DNA of 39,092 nucleotides from Chloroflexi bacterium RBG_19FT_COMBO_62_14. Lineage in GTDB: Bacteria > Chloroflexota > Anaerolineae > Anaerolineales > E44-bin32. The stretch lies in assembly GCA_001797105.1 (NCBI GenBank), contig MGOM01000025.1, positions 22,961 to 62,052 of the forward strand. Reading direction: 5' to 3'. Within the stretch, counting starts at the first letter, position 1; each line of letters opens with the position of its first letter. Shown in pieces: positions 22,328-30,176 of the stretch. The notes beneath the pieces are model-generated. The model was not told where the DNA came from. It saw nothing but the letters and a program-made list of their open reading frames with translations, and did no database searches. The position numbers and the translations under genes are program-made.

Positions 22328-23518
22328 TTAGATGACCCCGAGATTCTGCCCGACCTTCTCGAAGGCCGAGAGGCCGCGATCGAGATCCTCGCGTGAGTGG
22401 GCGGCGGAGAGCATGACCCGCAGTCGGGCCTTGCCTCGCGGGACAGTGGGGAAACCGATCGCCATGGCAAAGACGCCATCTTCGAAGAGTTTCCGGCTGA
22501 ACTCCTGAGCCCGCGGGGCCTCCCCGAGCATGATCGGTGTGATCGGGGTCGTGCTCAAGCCGGTGTCGAACCCTAGCCCTTGCATCTCACGCTTAAAGTA
22601 GTCTGCGTTCTCCCAGAGGCGTTTGACGAGCTCCTCGGATTCTTCAAGCAGGTCGACTGCGGCCAGGCACGCGGCAACATCGGGAACAGTCATCGCCGAA
22701 GAGAACAGGAACGGACGTGCCCGCTGGCGAAGCCAGTCGACGATCGCCTGGCTCCCGGCGACGACGCCGCCCACGACGCCGAAGGCCTTCGAAAGGGTGC
22801 CGACCTCTACGTCGACCTTTCCGTGAAGACCGTAGTGGTCGACAATCCCGCGCCCCCCTCTGCCCAGCACGCCCTCACCGTGGGCGTCGTCCACCATCAA
22901 CAGGCAGTTGTTCTCACTGGCTACCTCGTAGAGGGCGTCCAATGGAGCGACATCGCCGTCCATGCTGAAGACGCCGTCGGTAACCACGAGCGCACGAGCG
23001 TGCGCTTCCGTCCGGCTTTCCCGGATCACACGACGTAGATCTTCGGGATCGCGGTGCGCGTAACGCAAGACCTGGGCGCGTGACAGGCGACAACCATCGA
23101 TGATGCTGGCGTGGTTGAGTTCGTCGGAATAGATGATGTCGTCCTTGTCCACCAGGACCGGGATGGTCCCCAGGTTGGCATTGAATCCGGACTGGAATGT
23201 TATGGCAGCTTCGACACCCTTGAAACCTGCCAGTTTTCTCTCCAGCTCGAGGTGGAGTTCCATTGTCCCGGCGATGGTCCTCACCGCCGCTGGGCCGACG
23301 CCAAAGCGGTCGATCGCCTCTTTGGCGGCCAGGACAAGCCGCGGGTGATTGGCCAGACCGAGGTAGTTGTTCGAGCAAAAGTTGAGCACCTCCCGGCCGT
23401 CGACTAGCAACCAGGACCCTTGGGGGGAGCTCAACGTTCGGATGGTGGTAAACAACCCGCTGTGCCGCAAATTGGCCAGCTCATCGTCAATCCACTGGGT
23501 CTTCGTCGTTGGGGGCAT
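22328..23518 (-). CDS. kbl: Alpha-oxoamine synthase, probably glycine C-acetyltransferase
   Basis: The 396-residue fold-type I PLP enzyme has the AOS family signature: [23 protein letters not shown] near residues 37-59, the PLP Asp210 and His213 in [14 protein letters not shown], and the Schiff-base Lys244 in [13 protein letters not shown]. The overall length and the N-terminal [11 protein letters not shown] match 2-amino-3-ketobutyrate CoA ligase (KBL), which with threonine dehydrogenase turns threonine to glycine and acetyl-CoA. BioF and serine palmitoyltransferase belong to the same family and cannot be fully excluded. No threonine dehydrogenase lies next to it, though a zinc dehydrogenase is at 33197. 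SD: GAGGA before the ATG. It is read after the GIY-YIG gene. Confidence 0.85.
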   Translation of the reverse strand: MPPTTKTQWIDDELANLRHSGLFTTIRTLSSPQGSWLLVDGREVLNFCSNNYLGLANHPRLVLAAKEAIDRFGVGPAAVRTIAGTMELHLELERKLAGFKGVEAAITFQSGFNANLGTIPVLVDKDDIIYSDELNHASIIDGCRLSRAQVLRYAHRDPEDLRRVIRESRTEAHARALVVTDGVFSMDGDVAPLDALYEVASENNCLLMVDDAHGEGVLGRGGRGIVDHYGLHGKVDVEVGTLSKAFGVVGGVVAGSQAIVDWLRQRARPFLFSSAMTVPDVAACLAAVDLLEESEELVKRLWENADYFKREMQGLGFDTGLSTTPITPIMLGEAPRAQEFSRKLFEDGVFAMAIGFPTVPRGKARLRVMLSAAHSREDLDRGLSAFEKVGQNLGVI

Positions 23519-23545
23519 GCTGGTCCTCAGGGGGTGTTGATGCCT

Positions 23546-23803
23546 TCAGTTTTCGGCCTGGCCTGCGGCGAGGGCGAGCTTCCTCTTTCGGGAGAGAGCC
23601 TTCAGAGCCCGCTCCCGCCGCATGGCGCTTGTAAGGTCCGGCTGCGGCTCGACGTATGCCAGCCGCAGAGGTCCGCGAGACCGGGTGTAGCGGGCTCCGC
23701 GGCCGGAACTGTGTTGTTGCAGGCGGCGCTCGGGATCTGTCGTCCAGCCAGTGTAGAATGTGCCATCAGCACACTCGATGATATAGCAGTAATACTCGGG
23801 CAC
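23546..23803 (-). CDS. GIY-YIG domain protein (UPF0213 type)
   Basis: The 85-residue protein starts VPEYYCYIIECADGTFYTGWTTDPERRLQQH, with the GIY-YIG pattern as YCYI and YTGWT. The conserved Arg (in RRLQQH) and a later Glu are in place. Small stand-alone GIY-YIG proteins of this kind (YhbQ/UPF0213 group) have doubtful nuclease roles. The GTG at 23803 is chosen: TATAAT ends 6 nt upstream, so the message is probably leaderless, and the in-frame ATG at 23827 lies upstream of the promoter. kbl follows after 27 nt and is likely co-transcribed. Confidence 0.85.
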   Translation of the reverse strand: MPEYYCYIIECADGTFYTGWTTDPERRLQQHSSGRGARYTRSRGPLRLAYVEPQPDLTSAMRRERALKALSRKRKLALAAGQAEN

Positions 23804-23809
23804 GCGGGG

Positions 23810-23838
23810 ATTATACGCCCGGGGCAACGGCAGGCGAA
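23810..23838 (-). promoter_or_regulatory. Leaderless promoter of the GIY-YIG/kbl unit
   Basis: On the minus strand TTCGCC (23838-23833), a 17-bp spacer and TATAAT (23815-23810) place the transcription start at the GTG (23803). Confidence 0.55.
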
Positions 23839-23899
23839 TCGTGACGTCTCGGCCGGCAGTGAGAATCGCCTGAACGGTTGATATCGGACGGAGGCGTGG

Positions 23900-24148
23900 T
23901 TGCCAACGCAGTTCGTCTGCGCGTCGATATTCCTTCTGGGTGGGCTGGGGATGCTGGTCTACGGTGTTCGCGCATTGACGGGGGGCTTACCCCCCTCACT
24001 CACGCCCTGGGCCGGCCGCAAAGGACCCTGGTCGGCCGATGGCGAGCGCGAGCAGCGCCAAGGGATCGTGATCGGGATTGTAATCGTGATGGGTGGGACC
24101 ATCCTCTTTGTTGGAGGTGTGGGGTTGATGATCGTCAGCCTGCTCTAG
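23900..24148 (+). CDS. Small two-helix membrane protein, unknown function
   Basis: The 82-residue product has two hydrophobic segments (about 6-26 VCASIFLLGGLGMLVYGVRAL and 55-80 GIVIGIVIVMGGTILFVGGVG), separated by a hydrophilic, basic loop of about 28 residues. The start is TTG at 23900 with GGAGG 5-6 nt upstream; no ATG is available. The amino-acid pattern is strongly membrane-like, but no family is recognised. It is convergent with the dehydrogenase gene (24175) and divergent from the GIY-YIG gene. Confidence 0.55.
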   Translation: MPTQFVCASIFLLGGLGMLVYGVRALTGGLPPSLTPWAGRKGPWSADGEREQRQGIVIGIVIVMGGTILFVGGVGLMIVSLL

Positions 24149-24174
24149 TCGATCTTGCCCAGGCCTGACGCGTG

Positions 24175-25164
24175 CTATTTCCTCCGCTTCCTCTCGAGAG
24201 GGTGAATGCCCAGCAAGCGCTCGGCCACTCCGATCTTCGGGAAGTCGAGTTTCCCGATCTTCTCCTCACGCGCCCAATCCGACCGCTGGCGATCATCCCT
24301 CCAGTTGTTGAATGCTTCAGAGGCCTCGGCCAGTCGCTCAGCCAATGCCTCTTCCTCCTCCTGGGCAATCAACATACGGAACGCCTGCAGTTCTGCCAAG
24401 AGATCATCCAGCTTAACCAGCATGTTCTGGCGGTTGCGTCGCAGCACGGATGCCAACCGGGCCGAATCCGGCCAGGCGCCGACACATGTTGCCATGGCAA
24501 AGTGACGGCCTGCCATCCGGCGGATCTCCGGCCACCCGGCAGCTTCAATGGCCACTCGCATCAGAGCTGCTCCGACCAGAACCGGTAGGCCATCGGCGAC
24601 CGCTGAGACAGCATCGACTTCGGCGGGTTCGATGAAGAAGGGAGTCGCGCCCAACACCTTTGCCAGGGCCAGGACCGTATCCATGGCCATCTCCGAGGTT
24701 TTTGGGGGGATCATCAGTGCGAACAGGCCACCGCGGAACAGATCCGGGCGTGGCGTCCCCCATTCTTGGTGGTTGTCATGCAAACGCAGTGGGTTGATGA
24801 CGGGCGCTCCGCCGATGTAGTCCCTTTCTTCGGGGAGCACACTTGAGGCCCAGGTCGCCGTCTCCGCCTTAAGGGGAGTGAGATCCAGCACGACTGCGCC
24901 AGGCTTGAGCGCTCCGCTGAGGGCCTGGATCTGCTCGCGCACGTGCTGCGGGGATGTATTCAGAATGATCAGGTCGGCGGTGCGGGCGGCGTTCTCGGGC
25001 CGAAAGACCAGACGATCAACCGCTCCCAGCTTGCGGGCAGCGCGAGCTGTCCCCCCGTCAGAGTCGTAGCCCGTGCGGACTGCATCCAACCCGGCCTCAC
25101 CCAGCGCCATGCCGATCGAGGCTCCGACCGGGTCGAGGCCGATCAAGACGATCTCTGTTGTCAT
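24175..25164 (-). CDS. NAD(P)-binding dehydrogenase of the prephenate-dehydrogenase-like family, function doubtful
   Basis: The 329-residue protein has a Rossmann N-terminus (MTTEIVLIGLDPVGASIGMALGEAGLDAV), a beta-strand/loop with LIILNTSPQHVREQI, a VVLDLTPLK segment and a helical C-terminal domain, as in TyrA. Two points argue against a normal prephenate dehydrogenase. The dinucleotide motif reads GLDPVGASIG, with Asp in place of the second Gly of GxGxxG. The conserved HPMxG catalytic segment is not present (the equivalent place reads APVINPLRL). A 30-residue Glu-rich stretch (AQEEEEALAERLAEASEAFN) lies near the C-terminus. Confidence 0.75.
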   Translation of the reverse strand: MTTEIVLIGLDPVGASIGMALGEAGLDAVRTGYDSDGGTARAARKLGAVDRLVFRPENAARTADLIILNTSPQHVREQIQALSGALKPGAVVLDLTPLKAETATWASSVLPEERDYIGGAPVINPLRLHDNHQEWGTPRPDLFRGGLFALMIPPKTSEMAMDTVLALAKVLGATPFFIEPAEVDAVSAVADGLPVLVGAALMRVAIEAAGWPEIRRMAGRHFAMATCVGAWPDSARLASVLRRNRQNMLVKLDDLLAELQAFRMLIAQEEEEALAERLAEASEAFNNWRDDRQRSDWAREEKIGKLDFPKIGVAERLLGIHPLERKRRK

Positions 25165-25337
25165 CGCGGCACCTCAGTTTCCTCGAACCTGCACACTAAG
25201 GCCGGGATGGACATGCTTGACCATGACCGGTTGTGATGAGTTGACCGTGGCTCAGGTGATCGACTATTCCGAGGCGGAAGGCAGATCTCAATCAGACACG
25301 ATGGACGAATCGGCTCGAGCGGACAGACAGCCGAGGG

Positions 25338-25979
25338 TTATTGGACCAGCATCTGGAGCACCTGGCGTGCCGGCCCAACGACAAGCCAGCTGAAGACGTC
25401 AAGCCCCATGCGAGGGGTCAGGAAGAGTAGAAAAAGCAGGATCATCGGCCCATAGGGCCGGATGCGGGCAAGAAAATCCTGTCCGCTCGGCGGCAGGAAG
25501 TACTCCGCCACCTTCTCGCCGTCCAGCGGAGCCAGCGGGACCAGATTGAAGAAGAGCAGGATCATGTTGATGAAAATGAACTCGAGGAGCAGGCTTGAAG
25601 CCGAAGGGAGGATCTCCCCGCTGGGCGTGAACGGGTCGAGCAAGCCGGCCCGAAAGGGGAGGCTGGCCAGGATCGCCATGACCAGGTTCGAGAACGGACC
25701 TGCGACCGAGACCAGCATGGTCCCGGCCGGTGTGCGTCTCTGAAGGGCGTACGGATTGATCGGGACGGGTTTCGCCCATCCGAAGCCAACGATGAGTAAG
25801 AGGAGGGAGCCAACGATGTCGAGGTGAGCCCGTGGATCGAGCGTGAGCCGACCGTTGAAGCGCGGAGTATCGTCCCCGAGCTGATCTGCGGTCCATGCGT
25901 GTGCAAATTCGTGGACGGTGAAGGCCACTACCAGCGTAAAAATGCGGGAGATGAACACGGGTAGGGTCAGATTCAGCAT
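25338..25979 (-). CDS. Site-2 protease (M50) family membrane metalloprotease
   Basis: The 213-residue protein has the M50 zinc motif HEFAH at 23-27 (in AFTVHEFAHAWTADQLG) and the second motif NLVPLAPLDGEKV with Asp153. Hydrophobic segments flank both, matching the small S2P/RseP-like family without a PDZ domain. It should cleave substrates inside the membrane; the substrate is unknown. The ATG at 25979 (MLNLTLPVF) is chosen because the upstream GTG at 26003 lies inside the promoter/inverted-repeat element. The TATAAT ends 9 nt before the ATG. It is divergent from the DUF951/GT28 pair. Confidence 0.9.
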   Translation of the reverse strand: MLNLTLPVFISRIFTLVVAFTVHEFAHAWTADQLGDDTPRFNGRLTLDPRAHLDIVGSLLLLIVGFGWAKPVPINPYALQRRTPAGTMLVSVAGPFSNLVMAILASLPFRAGLLDPFTPSGEILPSASSLLLEFIFINMILLFFNLVPLAPLDGEKVAEYFLPPSGQDFLARIRPYGPMILLFLLFLTPRMGLDVFSWLVVGPARQVLQMLVQ

Positions 25980-25986
25980 GACTGGC

Positions 25987-26019
25987 GGATTATACCATTC
26001 CACCCGAATGGTATAATCC
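25987..26019. promoter_or_regulatory. Perfect inverted repeat carrying two divergent extended -10 boxes
   Basis: GGATTATACCATTC (25987-26000) and GAATGGTATAATCC (26006-26019) are exact inverse complements around a 5-bp centre. The left arm reads TGGTATAAT on the minus strand (25997-25989; predicted start near 25982, three bases before the protease ATG at 25979). The right arm reads TGGTATAAT on plus (26009-26017; start near 26024, 26 nt before the DUF951 ATG). The boxes are about 23 bp apart centre to centre, so both promoters cannot be occupied by polymerase at once. Confidence 0.75.
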
Positions 26020-26049
26020 GGCGCGAGTTCGCTTGCGGACGGTTTCCGG

Positions 26050-26259
26050 ATGCTACCCGATCTTCAAATGGCCGATGTGCTCAGGCTCAGAAAACCACAC
26101 CCTTGCGGCAGTACCGATTGGGTCGTGGTGCGCCTGGGTGCCGACATAGGGCTGAAGTGCCTCGGCTGTGGACGGCGCATCCTGCTACCCCGCCGCGAAG
26201 TTGCCCGTCGAATGAAAGCCACGCTCTCCAAAGCTCCTGATCCTCGTACCAATGCCTGA
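26050..26259 (+). CDS. DUF951 domain protein
   Basis: The 69-residue protein matches DUF951: ADVLRLRKPHPCGSTDWVVVRLGADIGLKCLGCGRRILLPRREVARRMK. The KPHPCG and CLGCGR elements are family hallmarks; the three cysteines may form a small metal site. No function is established. Start ATG 26050 gives the usual spacing of about 14 residues before KPHPCG; 26068 is a shorter alternative. Its 3' end overlaps the GT28 gene by 8 nt, so the two are translationally coupled. Confidence 0.9.
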   Translation: MLPDLQMADVLRLRKPHPCGSTDWVVVRLGADIGLKCLGCGRRILLPRREVARRMKATLSKAPDPRTNA

Positions 26260-27400
26260 GCGGAAGCGAATCCTTTTCCTGTTCTCAGACACCGGTGGGG
26301 GCCATCGAAGCGCGATGGAGGCGATCATCGAGGCTCTGAACGACCGCTATCCCGATCGGTATGAATCCATTCCTGTTGACGCCTTCAAGGATTACGCACC
26401 ACCACCCCTCAACCGAGTCCCGGCTGCCTACCCCGAAATGGCCCGGCATCCCCGAGCCTGGAGCCTGGGCTATCACGCTTTCGACGGCCCTCGACGCGCG
26501 AGGGCCATCACAACGGCGACCTGGCCGTACGTCAAACCTGCCGTGCGGCGTCTGGTTGAAGAGCAGCCGGCGGATCTCATCGTCTCGGTCCATCCCCTGC
26601 TAACCGGCCCGCTGCTCAAGGCCCTGGGCAGCGATCGCCCGCCTTTCATCGTCGTGGTGACAGACTTGGTATCGGCCCACGCTGCGTGGTACCAGCGGCA
26701 GGTGGATCTGTGCCTGGTCCCGACCGAGGCCGCCCGCTGGCGGGCTCTTGAGTTTGGGATGCGTCCCGACCAAGTCCGGGTGATCGGTCTTCCGGTCGCC
26801 AGACCTTTCTGCATGCCTGGAGCCGATCGCCGGGCCATCCGTGCCGAATTGGGCTGGCCGGATGACCGGCCGATGGTCCTACTCGTGGGGGGCGGTGAGG
26901 GGATGGGGCCGCTCTATGCCACTGCCCGTGCGATCGCCGGGACGGGTGATCACTTCGGGTTGGCGATAGTGACCGGTCGGAATGAGCGGCTGCGGGCCCA
27001 GTTGGAACTCGTCGAATGGGAGGTGTCGGCGTTTATTTACGGATTCGAGCGCAGGATGCCGATGATGATGCAGGCGGCGACGCTGCTGGTGACCAAAGCC
27101 GGGCCGGGGACGATCGCCGAGGCCCTGAACGCCGGGCTGCCGATGGTGCTTTATAGCCGCGTGCCAGGGCAGGAAGACGGCAATGTGGCCTATGTCGTGA
27201 CAGAAGGCGTGGGGGTGTGGGCCCCGGGGCCGGCCAGGACTGCCGCCGCCGTACATGCCTGGTTGCAGAGCCCGGACGAGCTCGACAAGGCAGTCGCTGT
27301 CGCGCGTTCAGTTGCGCGGCCGGGAGCAGCCGACGAGGTGGCAGGCATTATCCACGAATTCCTCGCCGGCCGGCGGAGTGAAAGCGACGCCATGCCTTAA
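26252..27400 (+). CDS. GT28 glycosyltransferase (MGDG synthase / UgtP-like)
   Basis: The 382-residue protein has the family start RILFLFSDTGGGHRSAMEAI (acceptor-binding loop with TGGGH), the N-terminal MGDG-synthase domain (about 1-165), and the C-terminal nucleotide-sugar domain with LLVGGGEGMGPL, the LVTKAGPGTIAEALNAGLPMVLY sugar-nucleotide site, and GQEDGNVAYVV. This family makes glycosyl diacylglycerols from UDP-Gal/UDP-Glc, so a membrane glycolipid product is likely, but donor and acceptor are not readable. The start ATG at 26252 overlaps the DUF951 gene. Confidence 0.9.
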   Translation: MPERKRILFLFSDTGGGHRSAMEAIIEALNDRYPDRYESIPVDAFKDYAPPPLNRVPAAYPEMARHPRAWSLGYHAFDGPRRARAITTATWPYVKPAVRRLVEEQPADLIVSVHPLLTGPLLKALGSDRPPFIVVVTDLVSAHAAWYQRQVDLCLVPTEAARWRALEFGMRPDQVRVIGLPVARPFCMPGADRRAIRAELGWPDDRPMVLLVGGGEGMGPLYATARAIAGTGDHFGLAIVTGRNERLRAQLELVEWEVSAFIYGFERRMPMMMQAATLLVTKAGPGTIAEALNAGLPMVLYSRVPGQEDGNVAYVVTEGVGVWAPGPARTAAAVHAWLQSPDELDKAVAVARSVARPGAADEVAGIIHEFLAGRRSESDAMP

Positions 27401-27437
27401 GCAAGGCAGCCTCTGGTTTAGCGGTCGGGAATACCCT

Positions 27438-27581
27438 TCAGAAATTCGACACGATGTTACTGAATAGGTTCCCTACGCTGGTCCCGAATATCGCCAGGGC
27501 AATGAGTACGGCCATACCAACAAGAATGATCAGCAATGCGTATTCAAGCAAGCCCTGGCCATGTGGGGAGAAATGAATCAT
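27438..27581 (-). CDS. flp: Flp/Fap-type prepilin
   Basis: This 47-residue peptide has a short basic leader and the class III prepilin cleavage pattern, G followed by QGLLEYALLIILVGMAVLIALAIFG. Cleavage by a TadV-type peptidase leaves a hydrophobic helix and a short C-terminus (TSVGNLFSNIVSNF). Flp pilins build Tad adhesion pili. No tad/cpa gene lies in this window, so it is an orphan copy here. The ATG at 27581 has GGGGGC at suitable spacing; the upstream in-frame leader to 27656 lacks signal-peptide character. Confidence 0.85.
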   Translation of the reverse strand: MIHFSPHGQGLLEYALLIILVGMAVLIALAIFGTSVGNLFSNIVSNF

Positions 27582-27619
27582 AAGTGCCCCCGCACAGGCG
27601 GAATGACAATCATACTGCC

Positions 27620-27647
27620 AGTATAGGCTATCGTGCAGGGGAGGCAA
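27620..27647 (-). promoter_or_regulatory. Promoter of the Flp pilin gene
   Basis: On the minus strand TTGCCT (27647-27642), a 16-bp spacer and TATACT (27625-27620) predict a start near 27613, about 32 nt before the ATG. Confidence 0.5.
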
Positions 27648-27722
27648 TAGCCCCAATGGGTCACGTCCAGCCGATATCTGGCATTAGCTTCAACCTGTGT
27701 CTTGGGAAAGGCGGGTGGGCCG

Positions 27723-28055
27723 GTGCATAAGTTGATGCTGCTTTTCCGCCGGCCGGATGACGTTGACGGGTTCGAGCAGCGCTGGAGCCACGAGTTCGTC
27801 CCCAGGGCGGAAAAAATGCCGGGTATCCGCCGGGTGACCGTCAGCCGGATCCACGGCGGCCCGTCCGGGGCGGCGGACTTGCACCTGGTTCACGAGCTCT
27901 TCTTCGACGACGCCGATTCGCTCCAGAGGGCGTTGACCTCGCCGGAGGGAACGGAGGCCGGTAGGGCCTTGATGGACGTCGCCGCCAACTTCGTCAGTCT
28001 TTGCTTCGCCGAGCACCTCGAGGAAGACCGGGCCCCGGCAGACCGTGCCGGGTGA
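27723..28055 (+). CDS. EthD-domain protein
   Basis: From the GTG at 27723 the 110-residue product reads VHKLMLLFRRPDDVDGFEQRWSHEFVPRAEKMPGIRRVTVSRIHGGPSG, then LHLVHELFFDDADSLQRALTSPEGTEAGRALMDVAANFVSLCFAEHLE. This is the EthD ferredoxin-like dimeric fold, with the RW...HEF..R pattern. Members occur next to degradation operons and some bind haem or act as isomerases. It begins a run of plus-strand genes. The stop overlaps a possible GTG start of the YbaK gene. Confidence 0.8.
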   Translation: MHKLMLLFRRPDDVDGFEQRWSHEFVPRAEKMPGIRRVTVSRIHGGPSGAADLHLVHELFFDDADSLQRALTSPEGTEAGRALMDVAANFVSLCFAEHLEEDRAPADRAG

Positions 28056-28129
28056 CGCCGGGCGGCCTCCCGGGGGTCAGAATCCTCGGGGGCTGGGCCC
28101 AATTCAAGCCTGCGTCGGACGCATACCCT

Positions 28130-28621
28130 GTGCTCGACACATCTGATTTGCAGAACTTCATCCGGATCCATGCGATTCGGGGAGAGGTCGTATTCCTCCC
28201 GGTCGAGACGCCGACCGTCAGTACGGCAGCCGCCGCAGTTGCTACCTCGCCGGATCAGATCGTGAAGTCGCTCTTGTTCGTTGTCGGAGGAGAGCCTTTG
28301 CTCGTGGTCACTCACGGATTGGGGCGCGTCGATCGTCGCGCCATCGGGCGCATGTTGAACGTTGGACGTAAGCAGGTCCACCTGGCCGATCCCGAGACGG
28401 TGCTCTCGGTGACGGGTTACCCTGTCGGCACCCTTCCACCCTTCGGGCACCTCCGAGGAATCCGAACGCTTGTCGACCGGACTGTGCTCGGTCATCAAGT
28501 GATCTATGCCGGAGGTGGTTCGGTAAATGCTCTGCTCCGCCTCAAACCGGATGATCTTGTGCGCGCCTGCGGTGCCGAACTGGTCGACTTTGGGGATCAA
28601 CAAGAGGCTGGCCAGGTCTGA
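28130..28621 (+). CDS. YbaK/aminoacyl-tRNA deacylase-like protein
   Basis: The 163-residue protein is one YbaK/ProX-type domain: FLPVETPTVSTAAAAVATSPDQIVKSLLFVVGGEPLLVVT, then LNVGRKQVHLADPETVLSVTGYPVGTLPPFGH and LVDRTVLGHQVIYAGGGSVNALLRLKPDDLVRAC. These hydrolyse mischarged aminoacyl-tRNA (typically Cys- or Ala-tRNA(Pro)). The Lys (IVKSLLF) used by the family is present, as is the GxxPPFGH motif. Start GTG 28130 is my choice; a GTG at 28052 overlapping the previous stop would add 26 unconserved residues. Confidence 0.87.
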   Translation: MLDTSDLQNFIRIHAIRGEVVFLPVETPTVSTAAAAVATSPDQIVKSLLFVVGGEPLLVVTHGLGRVDRRAIGRMLNVGRKQVHLADPETVLSVTGYPVGTLPPFGHLRGIRTLVDRTVLGHQVIYAGGGSVNALLRLKPDDLVRACGAELVDFGDQQEAGQV

Positions 28622-28676
28622 TGACTTCGGATGGGTGCCTCCGGCCACCAGCTTGTCCGGGGAACGGTGAAGAGCC

Positions 28677-29390
28677 GTGAGGCGACCACTCGGGTTGGGC
28701 GCCTCGGCGGCCGTCGTAATGCTAATCGTAGGAGGCTACTTGACCTACCGGTCCTTTCGCCCTCCCGCCGGCCGAATGGTCCGGGTGCGGCAGTACTGGC
28801 AAGACCCGGGCGCCCACTCAGACTGGAGCCTCCAGGCCGGAGTGCAATGCGGTGATGCTCCTTTTGTAGCCCCCACCGACGGGTATGTTGGTTTCTTCTG
28901 GGGCGACTCCTTCCGGCCGGGCCGTCGCCATCAAGGGCTCGACATCTTCGGCCCGAGCGGCCCGTACGGGTTGGGGGAAACGCGCGTGGTTGCCGTGTAT
29001 GACGGATACCTGACCCGGCTTCCGGACTGGCGTTCGGCGGTCATCGTCCGCATCCCGCACGACCCGCTGCAACCCGATCGCCAGATCTGGACCTACTACA
29101 CCCACATGGCGGACCCCGAGGGGAACTCCTTTATCGATCCGGCCTTCCCGCCGGGCACGAGTGAGGTCTTTGTTTCTGCCGGGTCGTTCCTCGGCTACCA
29201 GGGGAACTTCTCGGCGGACCCGGACAACCCGACGGGGATGCACCTGCACTTCTCGATCGTACAGGACGACGGGAAGGGAGGTTTCAAGAACGAGCTTGAA
29301 ATCCGGAACACACTCGACCCGAGTCTCTACCTGGGGTTCGAGGTCAATGCCGGCAACGTAGGTGATTCGATCGCAGTCTGCTCCGGTTGA
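28677..29390 (+). CDS. M23-family LytM-type metallopeptidase, membrane anchored
   Basis: The 237-residue protein has one N-terminal hydrophobic segment (about residues 6-22), then an extracytoplasmic LytM domain. The zinc site residues are visible: His85 and Asp89 in RRHQGLDIFG, His143 in YYTHMADP, and the HxH His189/His191 in GMHLHFSIV. M23 enzymes cut peptidoglycan cross-links. The start is GTG at 28677; a ribosome-binding site is weak. It overlaps the SDR gene's upstream in-frame TTG by four nt, though that gene's likely start is 29420. Confidence 0.87.
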   Translation: MRRPLGLGASAAVVMLIVGGYLTYRSFRPPAGRMVRVRQYWQDPGAHSDWSLQAGVQCGDAPFVAPTDGYVGFFWGDSFRPGRRHQGLDIFGPSGPYGLGETRVVAVYDGYLTRLPDWRSAVIVRIPHDPLQPDRQIWTYYTHMADPEGNSFIDPAFPPGTSEVFVSAGSFLGYQGNFSADPDNPTGMHLHFSIVQDDGKGGFKNELEIRNTLDPSLYLGFEVNAGNVGDSIAVCSG

Positions 29391-29419
29391 AGACTCTTCA
29401 ATCCGCACGAGGTCACGTG

Positions 29420-30175
29420 ATGGGCGAACTTGATGGAAAGGTTGCACTGATTACCGGCGCAGGCCGGGGCATCGGGCGGGCGATCGCTTTGGCCCTCGCC
29501 GTCGAAGGTGCGCAGGTCGCCGCCAACGATCTGACACCGGTCAATCTGGACGAGACGGTGGCAGCGATCCAATCCGCCGGCGGAGCGGCCGCCTCATTCC
29601 CGGCGGACGTGGCCAACAAGATCGCCGTACAGGCAATGCTGGAAGCCGTGGCTGAGGCGTACGGTGGCGTGGACATTCTGGTCAACAATGCCGGTGTCGA
29701 ACCCCATGCGCAGCTGATGGACCTCGGTGAATGGGACTGGGACCGTACCCTGGCGGTTAACCTCAAAGGGCCCTTTCTGCTGATGCAATCGGTCGGGCGG
29801 ATCATGGCGGCACGCGGTGGCGGAGTGATCGTCAACATCGCCTCGATTGCCGGTCGTGCACACGGTCTGAAAGACAGATCGGCGTACGTCGCGAGCAAGA
29901 TGGGTTTGATCGGCCTCACGCGTGAGGCGGCGCGTGAGCTGGCTGCGTATAATATCCGCGTCAACGCTGTCTGCCCCGGCGTTATCGCGACGGAAATGAC
30001 GGCTGGACTTCGGAAGGACCCGGAGATGATGGCGCGTTGGCTGGCGGACATCCCCTCGGGTCGGTTGGGTGAGGTGAGTGACGTCGCCGATGTAGTGGTA
30101 TTCCTTTGCTCGTCGGCTGCCGCCTACATTACGGGTCAGGCGATCAACGTCGACGGGGGGAAGGTGATGTCCTGA
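29420..30175 (+). CDS. SDR-family oxidoreductase (FabG-like)
   Basis: The 251-residue protein has the classical short-chain dehydrogenase motifs: TGAGRGIGRAIA (12-23) for NAD(P), DVANK, NNAG (89-92), Asn114, Ser142 (NIASIAG), and the catalytic YVASK with Tyr156 and Lys160. The C-terminal end GQAINVDGG is typical. It reduces or oxidises a 3-keto/hydroxy substrate, perhaps 3-oxoacyl-CoA given the crotonases downstream, but the substrate is unknown. Start ATG 29420 has GAGGT at 6 nt. It ends one nt before the HicB-DinB gene. Confidence 0.92.
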   Translation: MGELDGKVALITGAGRGIGRAIALALAVEGAQVAANDLTPVNLDETVAAIQSAGGAAASFPADVANKIAVQAMLEAVAEAYGGVDILVNNAGVEPHAQLMDLGEWDWDRTLAVNLKGPFLLMQSVGRIMAARGGGVIVNIASIAGRAHGLKDRSAYVASKMGLIGLTREAARELAAYNIRVNAVCPGVIATEMTAGLRKDPEMMARWLADIPSGRLGEVSDVADVVVFLCSSAAAYITGQAINVDGGKVMS

Positions 30176-30176
30176 A

